This document shows, piece by piece, positions 8,495-17,726 of a DNA stretch of 64,000 nucleotides. A model generated the notes under the pieces. It was not told the origin of the DNA. It worked only from the letters and a program-made list of their open reading frames with translations, and did not search any database. This DNA is from Gammaproteobacteria bacterium (GTDB lineage Bacteria > Pseudomonadota > Gammaproteobacteria > Pseudomonadales > Azotimanducaceae), in contig VXNY01000029.1 of assembly GCA_009840305.1 (NCBI GenBank), positions 186,001 to 250,000 on the forward strand. Reading direction: 5' to 3'. Each line of letters opens with the position of its first letter. Positions within the stretch are counted from its first letter, which is position 1. The position numbers and the translations under genes are program-made.

Positions 8495-9106
8495 TTGAAT
8501 AAACCACTTACTCTCTATACCAATCCTATGTCTCGCGGTCGGATTGTCCGTTGGATGCTAGAAGAATTAAATGCCACCTATGACACCGTTATTGTGCAAT
8601 ACGGACCGGAAATGAAGGGTCCAGAGTATTTAGCGATTAATCCAATGGGGAAGGTTCCTGCGATCAAACATGGAGACATAGTTGTCACCGAGTGTGCAGC
8701 AATTTGTGCATACCTCGCGGATGCGTTTCCAGAAGCCGGACTTGCACCTGATCTAAACGATCGTGGAAGCTACTATCGCTGGTTGTTCTTTGCGGCGGGT
8801 CCTGTGGAACACGCTGTTACGAACAAGACTTTGAACGTGGAACTCACCGATCGGCAACAAGGTATGGTTGGATACGGAAGTTTGTCTCGAGTACAAAACG
8901 CGTTAGAGCATGCATTACAACAGTCATCTTTTGTTGCCGGCGACAAGTTCACCGCGGCAGATGTTTATGTTGGCTCACACGTGTATTGGGCATTGAAATA
9001 TGCAAGACTTGAATCAAAACCGGTGTTCACTGATTACGTAGACAGATTGGGAGCAAGGAAGGCGAATCGTCGCGCTGAAGAATTGGATGGTCCTACTGAT
9101 ATGTGA
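8495..9106 (+). CDS. Glutathione S-transferase family protein
   Basis: 203 residues with the GST N-terminal fold (LTLYTNPMSRGRIVRWMLEEL, INPMGKVPAIKHGD, VTECAAICAYLAD) and a helical C-terminal domain containing FTAADVYVGS. The start is TTG with AAGGAAAG at 8483-8490, a strong ribosome-binding site. Same direction as the YfcG-like gene but a different GST subgroup. Substrate cannot be predicted; detoxification of electrophiles is the family role. Confidence 0.88.
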   Translation: MNKPLTLYTNPMSRGRIVRWMLEELNATYDTVIVQYGPEMKGPEYLAINPMGKVPAIKHGDIVVTECAAICAYLADAFPEAGLAPDLNDRGSYYRWLFFAAGPVEHAVTNKTLNVELTDRQQGMVGYGSLSRVQNALEHALQQSSFVAGDKFTAADVYVGSHVYWALKYARLESKPVFTDYVDRLGARKANRRAEELDGPTDM

Positions 9107-9223
9107 CTCGTCGGTTAAGTACGAACGCACACATCGTAAATAGTCTCCCTTTGGGACATACCACTCATATCGAAGAGCCAGCCAAAGGCTGACTTGAAAA
9201 CACAACTGTTCGTGAGGAAATAG

Positions 9224-10702
9224 TTGACTGAAGAAAACACAACGTCGCACGCGTTTTTCTTTACTATCATTTTCATGACGTCAGTCGTCATTTTGACAAT
9301 TGTCGGCTACTTTCTTTTTCTACCTAAGACTGCACCCAAACTCATAACTGTCGCGGTCTTACCCTTCGACGGACCAGAGGAATTTCCCGAACATCTAACC
9401 CGAGCACTTCCTCGACATCTTACCGAAATCATTGCTGAGAGTCGAGAAGTATTCGTCGTGGACTACGATGCTGCTGAAGAAGCAGTCGCTTTGAAAGAAA
9501 AGTCAAGGGGTTTTAGAAACGAACTCGGTACCACGCATATTGTCGACGGTACTTTCGAAGTTTCGGACGCATCGGCCGATTCGTGGGTATTGAAAATGAG
9601 GTTAATTGACGTTGGCAAAGATGTGTGGAAATTGAAGTGGTCGAATGAATTCTCGTATCCGGAGCTTTCGTTGCTAGAAATTCGCGACGCCATCGCGATT
9701 GAAGTAGCGGATGGCTTGTACGACAATAGCATCCCAGAATCCGATTCGACGAATATAAGCGCTACAGGTTTTGAACAGTTTCTTCATGCAAGTCTTTTGT
9801 TCCATTCCGGCGATCGTGAAGGAGCATTGACAATCGTCCAAGATCTACCTACGGAACAACAAACCGCTTATAGTACGTTCCTCTTGTCGGAATTATTACC
9901 CCAGTCTCAAGAGCTCTATGTAGAACAGACTCTCTCGTTACTGTCGAGTTACTACCCAGCCAAGGTAGTGCAAACGAAATCGCGCTTCAAAGAAAAAAAG
10001 AACCTGGTAAACTTTTTGAGTCATATGACTGATTTGGCGGGGCAATATCCAAATTCCGATGCAGTACCGGCGTTAGCATTACTCTATTCTGATTTGGGTT
10101 GGTTCAACGAAGCTGAAAACGTTCTTTTGCGATGGTCGCAAATTCGTCCTCGATCTAGCGATCCCGCATTGGCTATCGCATTTAATAGATTTCGTAAGAA
10201 CGATCTGAAGGGTGTGGAACACGCGCTGGAAATTGCGAGTCTTAGAGAGACTAGTAATGAAAGGGTGGATCGCTATCGTGCTTTATTCGAGTGGAAGGTC
10301 AAGGAAAACGAATTGAACACAGACGGGTCGGACTACCTGACATGGGTCGCCCGATACGAAAGTGGGGAGTTTTCGAAGACTGATCCAGCATGGACAATCT
10401 TCATCAATAGTCTGTCGTGCTATGATCAGGTAGAGATAAGTCTATACCTTAATAATCAAGATTATATATTTGATGACATTGACTGTATTGATTTAAGGAT
10501 TTGGTTACAACCGCCGCCGTGGTGGACTAACGACGATCCCAATTGGACGGCATTTCGAGAAGATCCGAGATACGACGCTTGGATGGAAGACAAAGGTATT
10601 CGATCGGATGTATTGGAGTCTATCGCGCCAATTCCCGCAAGCGAACTTTTCGCACCCAGGAGGCAGGTACTAAAGTCTAACGATCCTCAATCTGATCAAT
10701 AG
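9224..10702 (+). CDS. Membrane-anchored TolB-like / TPR protein
   Basis: 492 residues. One N-terminal membrane helix (about 10-33) is followed by an ITVAVLPFDGPEE segment typical of the TolB-like N-terminal domain that accompanies CadC-type and adenylate-cyclase regulators. The rest is helical, TPR-like, and ends with the WWTNDDPNWTAFREDPRYDAW signature seen at the C terminus of winged-helix/TPR regulators. Here the DNA-binding domain is absent. The start is TTG with GAGGAAA just upstream (9214-9220). Predicted to face the periplasm. It could be the sensor or output half of a regulator that lost its DNA-binding part. Confidence 0.75.
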   Translation: MTEENTTSHAFFFTIIFMTSVVILTIVGYFLFLPKTAPKLITVAVLPFDGPEEFPEHLTRALPRHLTEIIAESREVFVVDYDAAEEAVALKEKSRGFRNELGTTHIVDGTFEVSDASADSWVLKMRLIDVGKDVWKLKWSNEFSYPELSLLEIRDAIAIEVADGLYDNSIPESDSTNISATGFEQFLHASLLFHSGDREGALTIVQDLPTEQQTAYSTFLLSELLPQSQELYVEQTLSLLSSYYPAKVVQTKSRFKEKKNLVNFLSHMTDLAGQYPNSDAVPALALLYSDLGWFNEAENVLLRWSQIRPRSSDPALAIAFNRFRKNDLKGVEHALEIASLRETSNERVDRYRALFEWKVKENELNTDGSDYLTWVARYESGEFSKTDPAWTIFINSLSCYDQVEISLYLNNQDYIFDDIDCIDLRIWLQPPPWWTNDDPNWTAFREDPRYDAWMEDKGIRSDVLESIAPIPASELFAPRRQVLKSNDPQSDQ

Positions 10703-10714
10703 CATTCTTTCCAC

Positions 10715-11911
10715 TTAATTCAGTTTTAACTTGTCAACTCCGACCCATCGATCAAAGACTACGTATAAGATTAGAACGCTCACCAGTACGATTACCGAAA
10801 TTGCCGCAGCTAAGCCCCAGTTGTTCGTGTCGATATGGTAAGCGATCATATTGGAAATCAACTGCCCGTCAGTGCCACCCACAATTGCAGGTGTGATGAA
10901 GAAGCCAATAGAGAGAATGAAGACCAGAAGGCACCCTGACGCGACTCCCGGCAAAGATTGCGGCCAATACACACGTACGAAAGCTTGCACAGGATTTGCG
11001 CCTAGGGAAGCCGCCGCGCGCATATAAGTCGGAGGAATCGAACTAAGAACCGCATAGGTCGGTAAGACTACGAATGGCAACAAGTTCTGGGTCATGGCAA
11101 TCAACGTACCTGTCATGTTGTAGATTAACGAAAGCCGACCTTCATCTGGAATGATGCGTAGCCATACCAAGAAGTCGTTTATCACGCCTTGCGATTGCAA
11201 CAGCACGATCCACGATGTAGCTCGAGCTAACAGCGATGTCCAAAATGGTACTAACACGCAAAGCAGCAAGATCTTTGATAGAGTCGGCGGCGTATGCGCA
11301 ATAGCGTATGCGATCGGATACCCTATCACCAAACAGAGTAGCGTGACGACAGTTGCGACGTACAGCGTTCGAACGTATAAAGTGTTGTACACGCGTCGCT
11401 GTTCATCGACAGAAACAATCGAACCATCATCAGCTCGAGTAAGATCAATGGCGTGAAGATAGTTTTTGGCTGAGTATCGTTGTCCAGCTGTTTTGATTCC
11501 TTGCCAAAGATCGAGCTCACTCCAGCGGTCATCGATTTCGACCATGGTTGTAATCATGTTGTCAGTTTCAACATCTTTTACCCGACGTGCGGTTTTGCCC
11601 CACACACTTCGCGTTCCCGACACCACGCGATTGACTCGAATTCCAATCTTTCCAATCGTACGGTTTTCCTGTAAAACGACGATTTCTTCTGCTATGGTGC
11701 GAAAGACTTCTTCAGTAGGTAGCTCCACTCCGTTCCAGTCATTCAATAGTCGCATCGTATTGGGTAATGCGTCTGCTACTTCGGCATCGTACACACTCTC
11801 TTTTAACATATTTCCAAGCGGCATCAGAAACGTTATTGCAATAAAAGCGACTAGGGGCAGTGCTAGACTGATCGGCCTTATTCTGCTTTTGATGCCTTGT
11901 TTCGCTGCCAT
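10715..11911 (-). CDS. ABC transporter permease, PotB-type, with large extracytoplasmic insertion
   Basis: 398 residues. The first membrane helix (about 18-37) is followed by a ~130-residue hydrophilic segment before the usual five-helix permease core, so it is over 100 residues longer than PotB. The EAA loop reads LRAAASLGANPVQAFVRVYWP-like (YMRAAASLGANPVQAF). ATG 11911 follows the stop of the other permease (11913-11915) with a one-base gap, so the pair is translationally coupled. Last gene of the ATPase-binding protein-permease-permease operon. Polyamine or related cationic substrate is inferred from the family. Confidence 0.88.
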   Translation of the reverse strand: MAAKQGIKSRIRPISLALPLVAFIAITFLMPLGNMLKESVYDAEVADALPNTMRLLNDWNGVELPTEEVFRTIAEEIVVLQENRTIGKIGIRVNRVVSGTRSVWGKTARRVKDVETDNMITTMVEIDDRWSELDLWQGIKTAGQRYSAKNYLHAIDLTRADDGSIVSVDEQRRVYNTLYVRTLYVATVVTLLCLVIGYPIAYAIAHTPPTLSKILLLCVLVPFWTSLLARATSWIVLLQSQGVINDFLVWLRIIPDEGRLSLIYNMTGTLIAMTQNLLPFVVLPTYAVLSSIPPTYMRAAASLGANPVQAFVRVYWPQSLPGVASGCLLVFILSIGFFITPAIVGGTDGQLISNMIAYHIDTNNWGLAAAISVIVLVSVLILYVVFDRWVGVDKLKLN

Positions 11912-11912
11912 A

Positions 11913-12746
11913 TTAATTCGCAGAGAGCTTGTGCTTTTCACCAATACTTTTCAGCAATTCCACTGTAATCAGTACGAGAATCACAAAGAGAATAAGAAGT
12001 GTCGCCACGGCTAAGATAGTGGGGCTAATTTCCTCGCGAATGCCAGACCACATTTCCCTTGGAATTGTCCGTTGTTTAAGTCCGGCCATGAAGAGAACAA
12101 TCACGACCTCGTCAAATGAGTTGATAAAAGCGAATAACGCACCAGTGATAACTCCACGCGAAATGATCGGTAATTGCACACGTCTAAACGCCGTCCAAGG
12201 ATTCGCTCCAAGACTCGCCGCCGCGCGTAAGAGTGTGTAATCGAAATTCGCGAGTGTTGCGGAAACTGTGATCACTACATATGGTGCTCCAATCATTGCA
12301 TGCGCGAGGATGATTCCCAAATACGTTTGACCGAGCCCAATGTCAGTGTAGAAGAAATACACTCCAACAGCTACAACGATTATGGGAGTAACTATTGGGG
12401 AGATGATGAGTGCCCCAACAAGCTTTCGAAAGGGTAGACGGGGGTCATTCAATCCCAGTGCGGCTAACGTACCCAAAATTGTGGCGATGATGGTTGCAAA
12501 AATACCGATGAAAAAGCTGTTTTGAATCGCACGCAACCATTCCTCACTTTCAAATATATTGCGGTACCAACGCAATGAATAAGCTTCACTATCAAGACGA
12601 AGCATTCCTTCCGTGAACGTAAAGTAGGGTTCAGCGTTAAAACTGAGCGGGATGACGACGATCAACGGCGCGACAAGAAAGATAAATCCCAAAACGACAA
12701 AGAGAGTAAGGACTCCTTTGCCGATATTCCACAGCGCGCGTTCCAC
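11913..12746 (-). CDS. ABC transporter permease, PotC-type
   Basis: 277 residues with six predicted membrane helices and an EAA loop LLRAAASLGANPWTAFRRVQLP. It pairs with the permease encoded just downstream to form the membrane channel of the importer. The start is GTG at 12746, 56 bases after the binding-protein stop. The AAASLGANP motif is shared almost exactly with its partner, as expected for subunits docking on the same ATPase. Confidence 0.88.
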   Translation of the reverse strand: MERALWNIGKGVLTLFVVLGFIFLVAPLIVVIPLSFNAEPYFTFTEGMLRLDSEAYSLRWYRNIFESEEWLRAIQNSFFIGIFATIIATILGTLAALGLNDPRLPFRKLVGALIISPIVTPIIVVAVGVYFFYTDIGLGQTYLGIILAHAMIGAPYVVITVSATLANFDYTLLRAAASLGANPWTAFRRVQLPIISRGVITGALFAFINSFDEVVIVLFMAGLKQRTIPREMWSGIREEISPTILAVATLLILFVILVLITVELLKSIGEKHKLSAN

Positions 12747-12802
12747 GAGTTAGCCTGCTCGCCTAGTGAGTCGAACTCTGCAAGCGGTCGGGTACGATCT
12801 AG

Positions 12803-13876
12803 TTAACGATTCAACCACGCGTTGAAGCGGAAAACGAGGTCGTCTCTATGCTCTGCCCACCATTCCGCGTCATTGACAAGAAAATTCTTTGAGTTTTCTG
12901 GGTCGGTTGGCATGTGTGGTTTCATGTCAATATCGGTGTCGACGTGCTTGCCAACCAATTCCCATGCCGAATGTCTTAACGGACCGTAAGAAATCCGATT
13001 TGAAACTTCAGCCATCGACGAACTTCGAGCCGCATATTGAAGGAATTTCTTTGCGTTTTCTAAATTCGGCGCGCCAGCAACAATCACCCACTGTCCGAAG
13101 TCGCGTACATGCGAATCCCAGACGATGACAAAGGGTTGTTTCTCTAAGTTGATTGCGTTAAATATCCGTCCGTTGTACGCGGTGGTCATGGCGACCTCTT
13201 TATCTGCTAGCAGCTGTGGAGGTTGTGCCCCAGCTTGCCAAAACAGGATGGAGTCCTTGATAGTATCTAGTTTTTTAAATGCTCGATCAATACCTTCGTC
13301 GGTCGACAAGAGATCGTAGATCTCCGCAGGAGGTACGCCATCTGCCATCAGCGCGAACTCTAGATTGACTTCTGGTGTGCGACGCATGCCGCGTTTACCG
13401 GGATACTTTTCTATGTCAAAAAAGTCACTCATGGTTGACGGTGGGTCGTTCTCGTATGCCGAAGAGTTGTATGCGATGACGGTAGCCCATACGATGTTTC
13501 CGAGACCGCAGTCAGAGTTTGCACCCTCAAAAAAATCTTCCTCTGCTGGTGTCCCATCGGGAGCGTCCGGTAACTCAAGATCGTCTAGGTACTCCAGGAG
13601 CCCCTCATCACAACCGATGAGGTCGTCTTGTGACTCGACATCGACCACATCCCAGTGAACGTTTCCGGTCTCGACTTGAGCGCGTATTTGTGCCAAACCG
13701 CCGTTATAGTCTTCAACATTCACTTTGATTCCAGTCTCTTCTTCGAAGGGTTTAAAGATCCCGTCGATACTTGCCTTCGCGTAAGAACCGCCCCAAGACA
13801 CAATCGTAAGCTCTCCGGCAGCGTTTAAGTTGAACGCGAATAGGAAGGCAAAACTAACGAATATATTTCTTTTCAT
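12803..13876 (-). CDS. ABC transporter periplasmic binding protein, PotD-type
   Basis: About 357 residues. A short signal peptide (MKRNIFVSFAFLFAFNLNAAG) is followed by LTIVSWGGSYAKASIDGIFKPFEEETGIKV-type N-terminal lobe features of spermidine/putrescine and related binding proteins. WGGSYAKA and the VNLEFALMADG region are typical of this group. I choose ATG 13876 because AAGGAG lies ten bases upstream. The start overlaps the end of the ATPase gene by 23 bases, indicating an operon. Substrate could be a polyamine or another small cation. Confidence 0.87.
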   Translation of the reverse strand: MKRNIFVSFAFLFAFNLNAAGELTIVSWGGSYAKASIDGIFKPFEEETGIKVNVEDYNGGLAQIRAQVETGNVHWDVVDVESQDDLIGCDEGLLEYLDDLELPDAPDGTPAEEDFFEGANSDCGLGNIVWATVIAYNSSAYENDPPSTMSDFFDIEKYPGKRGMRRTPEVNLEFALMADGVPPAEIYDLLSTDEGIDRAFKKLDTIKDSILFWQAGAQPPQLLADKEVAMTTAYNGRIFNAINLEKQPFVIVWDSHVRDFGQWVIVAGAPNLENAKKFLQYAARSSSMAEVSNRISYGPLRHSAWELVGKHVDTDIDMKPHMPTDPENSKNFLVNDAEWWAEHRDDLVFRFNAWLNR

Positions 13877-15038
13877 CGTGTTGAATCTCCTTTTTGTTCT
13901 CAATTGTTATTTCAGGTTCTCGTGCTATCGCGCGGCAATCGAGTGCTGCCCAGCCGATTCGAATTTCGTCCCCCGGTAGCACGCCGCCGTGCCCAACGAT
14001 GTTGGGAATCTTGATAATAAAATCACGTACTCCACACGTTGTTACATTCAAACGTAAATGGTCTCCCATAAACACGACATCATTAACACTGGCTGGGAAG
14101 TCGTTGGAGTACATGTCCTTCTCGGGTCGAATACTGATTCGTTCCGGACGAATCGTTAGCCACACTTCGTCGCCAGGATTGTGATGAGTTACCGCGAGGG
14201 CTTGAACTCGATTGTCTCCATCTAAATCGACATGACAGATTTCGTTGTCTTCGATTTCTTTGACTACACCGTAAAGAACGTTGTTGTCTCCAATGAAAGA
14301 TGAAACAAAGACGCGTCCAGGTTCCTCATACAGCGTCTCAGGGCTCGCAATCTGTTGCACAAGCCCATCTTGAAAAACGGCAACTCGGTCTGACAACACC
14401 ATAGCTTCCTGTTGGTCATGAGTAACGTAGATCATCGTAACTTCGAGTTGTTGGTGCAAACGCCGAATCTCGTATTGCATTTCCTCTCTAAGCCGCCGGT
14501 CGAGAGCCCCTAGTGGTTCATCCATTAACACGATGCTGGGTTCATACACCAAGGCTCGAGCTATAGCCACGCGCTGCTGTTGGCCACCCGACAATTGTGC
14601 TGGTTTCCGATTTTCAAACCCACCTAATTGAACTAACTCGAGAACCCGTTGAACTTGTTGCTCTCGTTGCGACTTGTTCACTCCGCGTACTTCCAACGGA
14701 AATTCAAGATTCTTGCCGACGCTCATATGCGGAAACAAGGCGTAATTTTGAAAAACCATTCCAATGTTCCGTTTGTGCGGTAGGATATCCTGAATAGGTT
14801 GCCCAAAAATCTTGATCGAACCGGAGCTGATCGGTTCGAAGCCCGCCAAGAGCATTAAACAGGTCGTCTTTCCTGATCCGGACGGACCTAGGAGTGTAAG
14901 AAATTCGTTTTCCTCAATCTTTAGATTGAGATCACAAACGACGTGTGTTTTATTATCGTAACTCTTATAGACGTGTTCAAACTCGATGTGAGGGTGCGAA
15001 CCCGATTCAGAGATTTGAACTACTTCGTCAGTTTGCAA
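13854..15038 (-). CDS. ABC transporter ATPase, PotA-type
   Basis: 394 residues. Walker A GPSGSGKTT (about 53-61), Q-loop VFQNYALFPHMSV, signature LSGGQQQRVAIARAL, Walker B SIVLMDEPLGALD, and a C-terminal TOBE-type regulatory domain (NDVVFMGDHLRLNV). This is the PotA/FbpC/ CysA class. The only usable start is TTG at 15038. It heads the transporter genes and follows a rhodanese gene by 33 bases, so both may be co-transcribed. Confidence 0.9.
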   Translation of the reverse strand: MQTDEVVQISESGSHPHIEFEHVYKSYDNKTHVVCDLNLKIEENEFLTLLGPSGSGKTTCLMLLAGFEPISSGSIKIFGQPIQDILPHKRNIGMVFQNYALFPHMSVGKNLEFPLEVRGVNKSQREQQVQRVLELVQLGGFENRKPAQLSGGQQQRVAIARALVYEPSIVLMDEPLGALDRRLREEMQYEIRRLHQQLEVTMIYVTHDQQEAMVLSDRVAVFQDGLVQQIASPETLYEEPGRVFVSSFIGDNNVLYGVVKEIEDNEICHVDLDGDNRVQALAVTHHNPGDEVWLTIRPERISIRPEKDMYSNDFPASVNDVVFMGDHLRLNVTTCGVRDFIIKIPNIVGHGGVLPGDEIRIGWAALDCRAIAREPEITIENKKEIQHDEKKYIR

Positions 15039-15071
15039 GACTATTTCGAGAAGCTAGAGTTGAGTCTTTGA

Positions 15072-15497
15072 CTATTTAAAAACTTTCCGAATCCAACGAG
15101 ATTTGCTCGCGGTTTCTTCAACAGGGCGTTTCTCCTTAGCCCAACCAACGAAACCAGGTTCCAGATGTGCTACATCGGAAAAGCCCATTTCGTGCATAGC
15201 TTTGACAGCTAACGCTGACCGAGCACCTCCAGCGCAGTAAAGTACGATACGTTTATCTTCCTTGAAATATTTTCTGTGATAGGGGCTAGAAGGATCGGCC
15301 CAGAATTCCAACATACCTCGCGGCGCATGGACCGAGTCTGGTATTGCACCGGAATCGACACGTTCCTGCATTTCGCGAATATCGACGAGCAAAGGCTTAC
15401 TGTCATTACCCATTTCTTGGGCGAGTTCCTCGCAGCTCAAGTTTTGAATGTCCTGCTTGATTTCCTTTATCGTATCAAAGATTGGCTTGATTGACAT
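15072..15497 (-). CDS. Rhodanese-like sulfurtransferase
   Basis: 141 residues, one rhodanese domain: VDIREMQERVDSGAIPDSVHAPRGMLEF and an active-site loop CAGGARSALAV that carries the catalytic Cys, then a GFVGWAKEKRPV tail. It belongs to the single-domain type (GlpE-like but with a ~20-residue insertion). No signal peptide. Directly upstream of the ABC importer on the same strand; a functional link is not evident. The partner sulfur acceptor is unknown. Confidence 0.88.
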   Translation of the reverse strand: MSIKPIFDTIKEIKQDIQNLSCEELAQEMGNDSKPLLVDIREMQERVDSGAIPDSVHAPRGMLEFWADPSSPYHRKYFKEDKRIVLYCAGGARSALAVKAMHEMGFSDVAHLEPGFVGWAKEKRPVEETASKSRWIRKVFK

Positions 15498-15630
15498 ATC
15501 TCACTCTGTTAATTTTGTGTTTAGTGGGTAAGAATAGACGTGTTAGTCAGGACTACACATCTGCCCCTTATAAAGAATCAATTTTATTGTATGAGCGGGA
15601 GCGAGTTGCCATGCTCCTTGAATCGTTGAA

Positions 15631-16494
15631 TCAGGTTGCTTGAATGATCTCGTTCATGTATCGAGAGATTGAGTCGATTTGATCCCGCACGGAGACACAA
15701 CCTTGGCTCATGGTAACCACGGAGATGTGAGTTACTCCAATGTCTCTGCAATGTTTAATCCTATCGATCGCGTCTTTAGTGGATTGGTTCGCCCGTAATA
15801 CGCACTCTATTCCTATAGCGTTAGGATCTCGGTCGTAGGCTTGTGCTTGAGCCTGCATCTGTTGAATCTGAGTTTCAATTTCTGGGTTGTAAAACGGAAA
15901 CCAGCCATCACCGAGTCTCGCGACCCGATCGATCACCTGTGGTGCGACACCACCCAACCAAATAGGGATGATCCGCTTTTCGGGGAGTGGATTCAAACCT
16001 GCTTCGGTGATTTTGTGCCATTGACCCTCGTAGGTAATGGTTGGCTCTGCCCAGAGACGACGTAATACTTCGATTTGTTCAGCGGAACGACGGCCGCGAT
16101 TTCGAAAATTTTCTCCTAACGCTTCATACTCTACCGCATTCCAACCGATTCCGACGCCGAGTCTCAATCGACCCTGGCTAAATATGTCGAGGCATGCGGC
16201 TTGTTTCGCAACTAGGGCAGTTTGTCGTTGGGGCAGTATCAGAATTCCCGTCACAAATTCGACACGCTTACATATTGCCGCGAGGTAACTAAATAACACG
16301 AATGGCTCGTGGAACATGTCATCAGAAGTGTAGACTCCACTCCAATCCGGACGGTTTGTTGTATCAGCTCCTAGGACATGATCGTAGGTTAGGATGTGGT
16401 TGTATCCAATTTCTTCGGCCGCTATCGCAAACGCGGCGATGTCATCAGGATTGGTCCCAATTTCTGTTTGTGGAAAAACTACGCCAAATTTCAT
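15631..16494 (-). CDS. LLM-class flavin/F420-type oxidoreductase
   Basis: 287 residues of the luciferase-like monooxygenase fold: MKFGVVFPQTEIG start, ILTYDHVLGAD, FVTGILILPQRQTALVAKQAACLD, GRLRLGVGIGWNAVEYEALG, and IPIWLGG. This is the subgroup annotated as F420-dependent in actinobacteria; in gammaproteobacteria the cofactor is more probably FMN or unknown. The gene starts nine bases after the aminotransferase gene and may be co-transcribed with it. Confidence 0.85.
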   Translation of the reverse strand: MKFGVVFPQTEIGTNPDDIAAFAIAAEEIGYNHILTYDHVLGADTTNRPDWSGVYTSDDMFHEPFVLFSYLAAICKRVEFVTGILILPQRQTALVAKQAACLDIFSQGRLRLGVGIGWNAVEYEALGENFRNRGRRSAEQIEVLRRLWAEPTITYEGQWHKITEAGLNPLPEKRIIPIWLGGVAPQVIDRVARLGDGWFPFYNPEIETQIQQMQAQAQAYDRDPNAIGIECVLRANQSTKDAIDRIKHCRDIGVTHISVVTMSQGCVSVRDQIDSISRYMNEIIQAT

Positions 16495-16503
16495 TACTAT
16501 CTC

Positions 16504-17688
16504 TTAGTTGTGGGTCCGGAGAGCAACCTTGCTACAGTACTCATGCAGTCGTTCAACAGCAACCTTTAAATCGTCGAGTGAAGCCGCATAAGAAAACCGC
16601 AGATAGCCCTCGCCATGTAAACCAAAGCTGGTACCAGCAACAGTAGCTACATAGTAGTTGTTCAGTAGTTCGTTTTGAATCTGCTCGGCAGATCTTCCTA
16701 GTTGCGAGATGTTAGGGAACGCATAGAACGCACCCGTGGGTAACGTACAACTGACGCTTTCAATGGAATTTAGCGCTTTGACCAAGTAATCTCTTCGCAC
16801 CAGAAAAGCCTGATTCATTTCAGCGACGAAGTCCTGCGGTCCCTCAAGGGCAGCTATAGCACCGAATTGGGCCGGCGTATTCACGCAGGAATGGCAGTTT
16901 ATCGCGAGCCGTTGTGCGGGTTCGATCAACTCTTGTGGCCACACAGAATAGCCTAAACGCCAACCTGTCATCGCGTATGTCTTACTCCAACCGTCAAGTA
17001 GGATGAGTCTGTCTCGAATTTCAGGGTACGCTAATAATGTGGTGTGCTCTTGGTCGTAGCAAATTCGGGAATAGATTTCATCACTCAAAATCGCGACATG
17101 TGGAAACTCTTGAAGTCCTGCTACGAGTTTGTCAATTTCGGACTTGGGAACCGTACCGCCAGTGGGATTAGCAGGTGAGTTTACGATGATCAGCCTCGTA
17201 TTCTCCGTGATCAAATTCAGGACGTCATCAGCAGAAAACGCGAATTTGTTCTCTTCCAGCAGGGGTATAGGTACCGCGCGGGCACCTGAAAATTCAATTA
17301 CAGATTGATAAATAGGAAAACTGGGATTCGGATAGAGAATCTCAGCACCTGATTCGCCAAACATGAGGATGGCAAAGAACAATACGACTTTCCCACCGGG
17401 TACGACAAGAATTTCGTCTGGGTGGACGCTGATGTTGCGATATTTCAAAATGTCATTAGCGACCGCTTCTCGAAGGGGAAGAATTCCCGGCGCTGGCGTG
17501 TATCCGTGGTGTCCATCGTGTAGCGCTCGCACTGCGGCTTCGACCACGTGTTGCGGCGTATTGAAATCTGGTTGCCCAATCCCCAAGTTGATGACGGACT
17601 TACCTTCTCCACGAAGAGTTTCGGCGCGTGCTAGAACTTCAAAAGCGGTTTCGGTATGCAAGCGTTGCATTTTCTGGGACAATTTCAC
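16504..17688 (-). CDS. PLP-dependent class I aminotransferase
   Basis: 394 residues, fold type I. Hallmarks are VNLGIGQPDFNTP, the AAVRALHDGHHGYTPAPG region, NSPANPTGG, and the PLP-lysine motif SKTYAMTGWRLGY. The start is GTG with AAGAG upstream. Members of this group act on aspartate, aromatic or branched amino acids; which one cannot be decided here. It sits between selO (38 bases upstream) and the LLM oxidoreductase. Confidence 0.9.
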   Translation of the reverse strand: MKLSQKMQRLHTETAFEVLARAETLRGEGKSVINLGIGQPDFNTPQHVVEAAVRALHDGHHGYTPAPGILPLREAVANDILKYRNISVHPDEILVVPGGKVVLFFAILMFGESGAEILYPNPSFPIYQSVIEFSGARAVPIPLLEENKFAFSADDVLNLITENTRLIIVNSPANPTGGTVPKSEIDKLVAGLQEFPHVAILSDEIYSRICYDQEHTTLLAYPEIRDRLILLDGWSKTYAMTGWRLGYSVWPQELIEPAQRLAINCHSCVNTPAQFGAIAALEGPQDFVAEMNQAFLVRRDYLVKALNSIESVSCTLPTGAFYAFPNISQLGRSAEQIQNELLNNYYVATVAGTSFGLHGEGYLRFSYAASLDDLKVAVERLHEYCSKVALRTHN

Positions 17689-17726
17689 GATTGAATCTCT
17701 TAAAGTGTGAGTCTTCCGCTAGTTTG

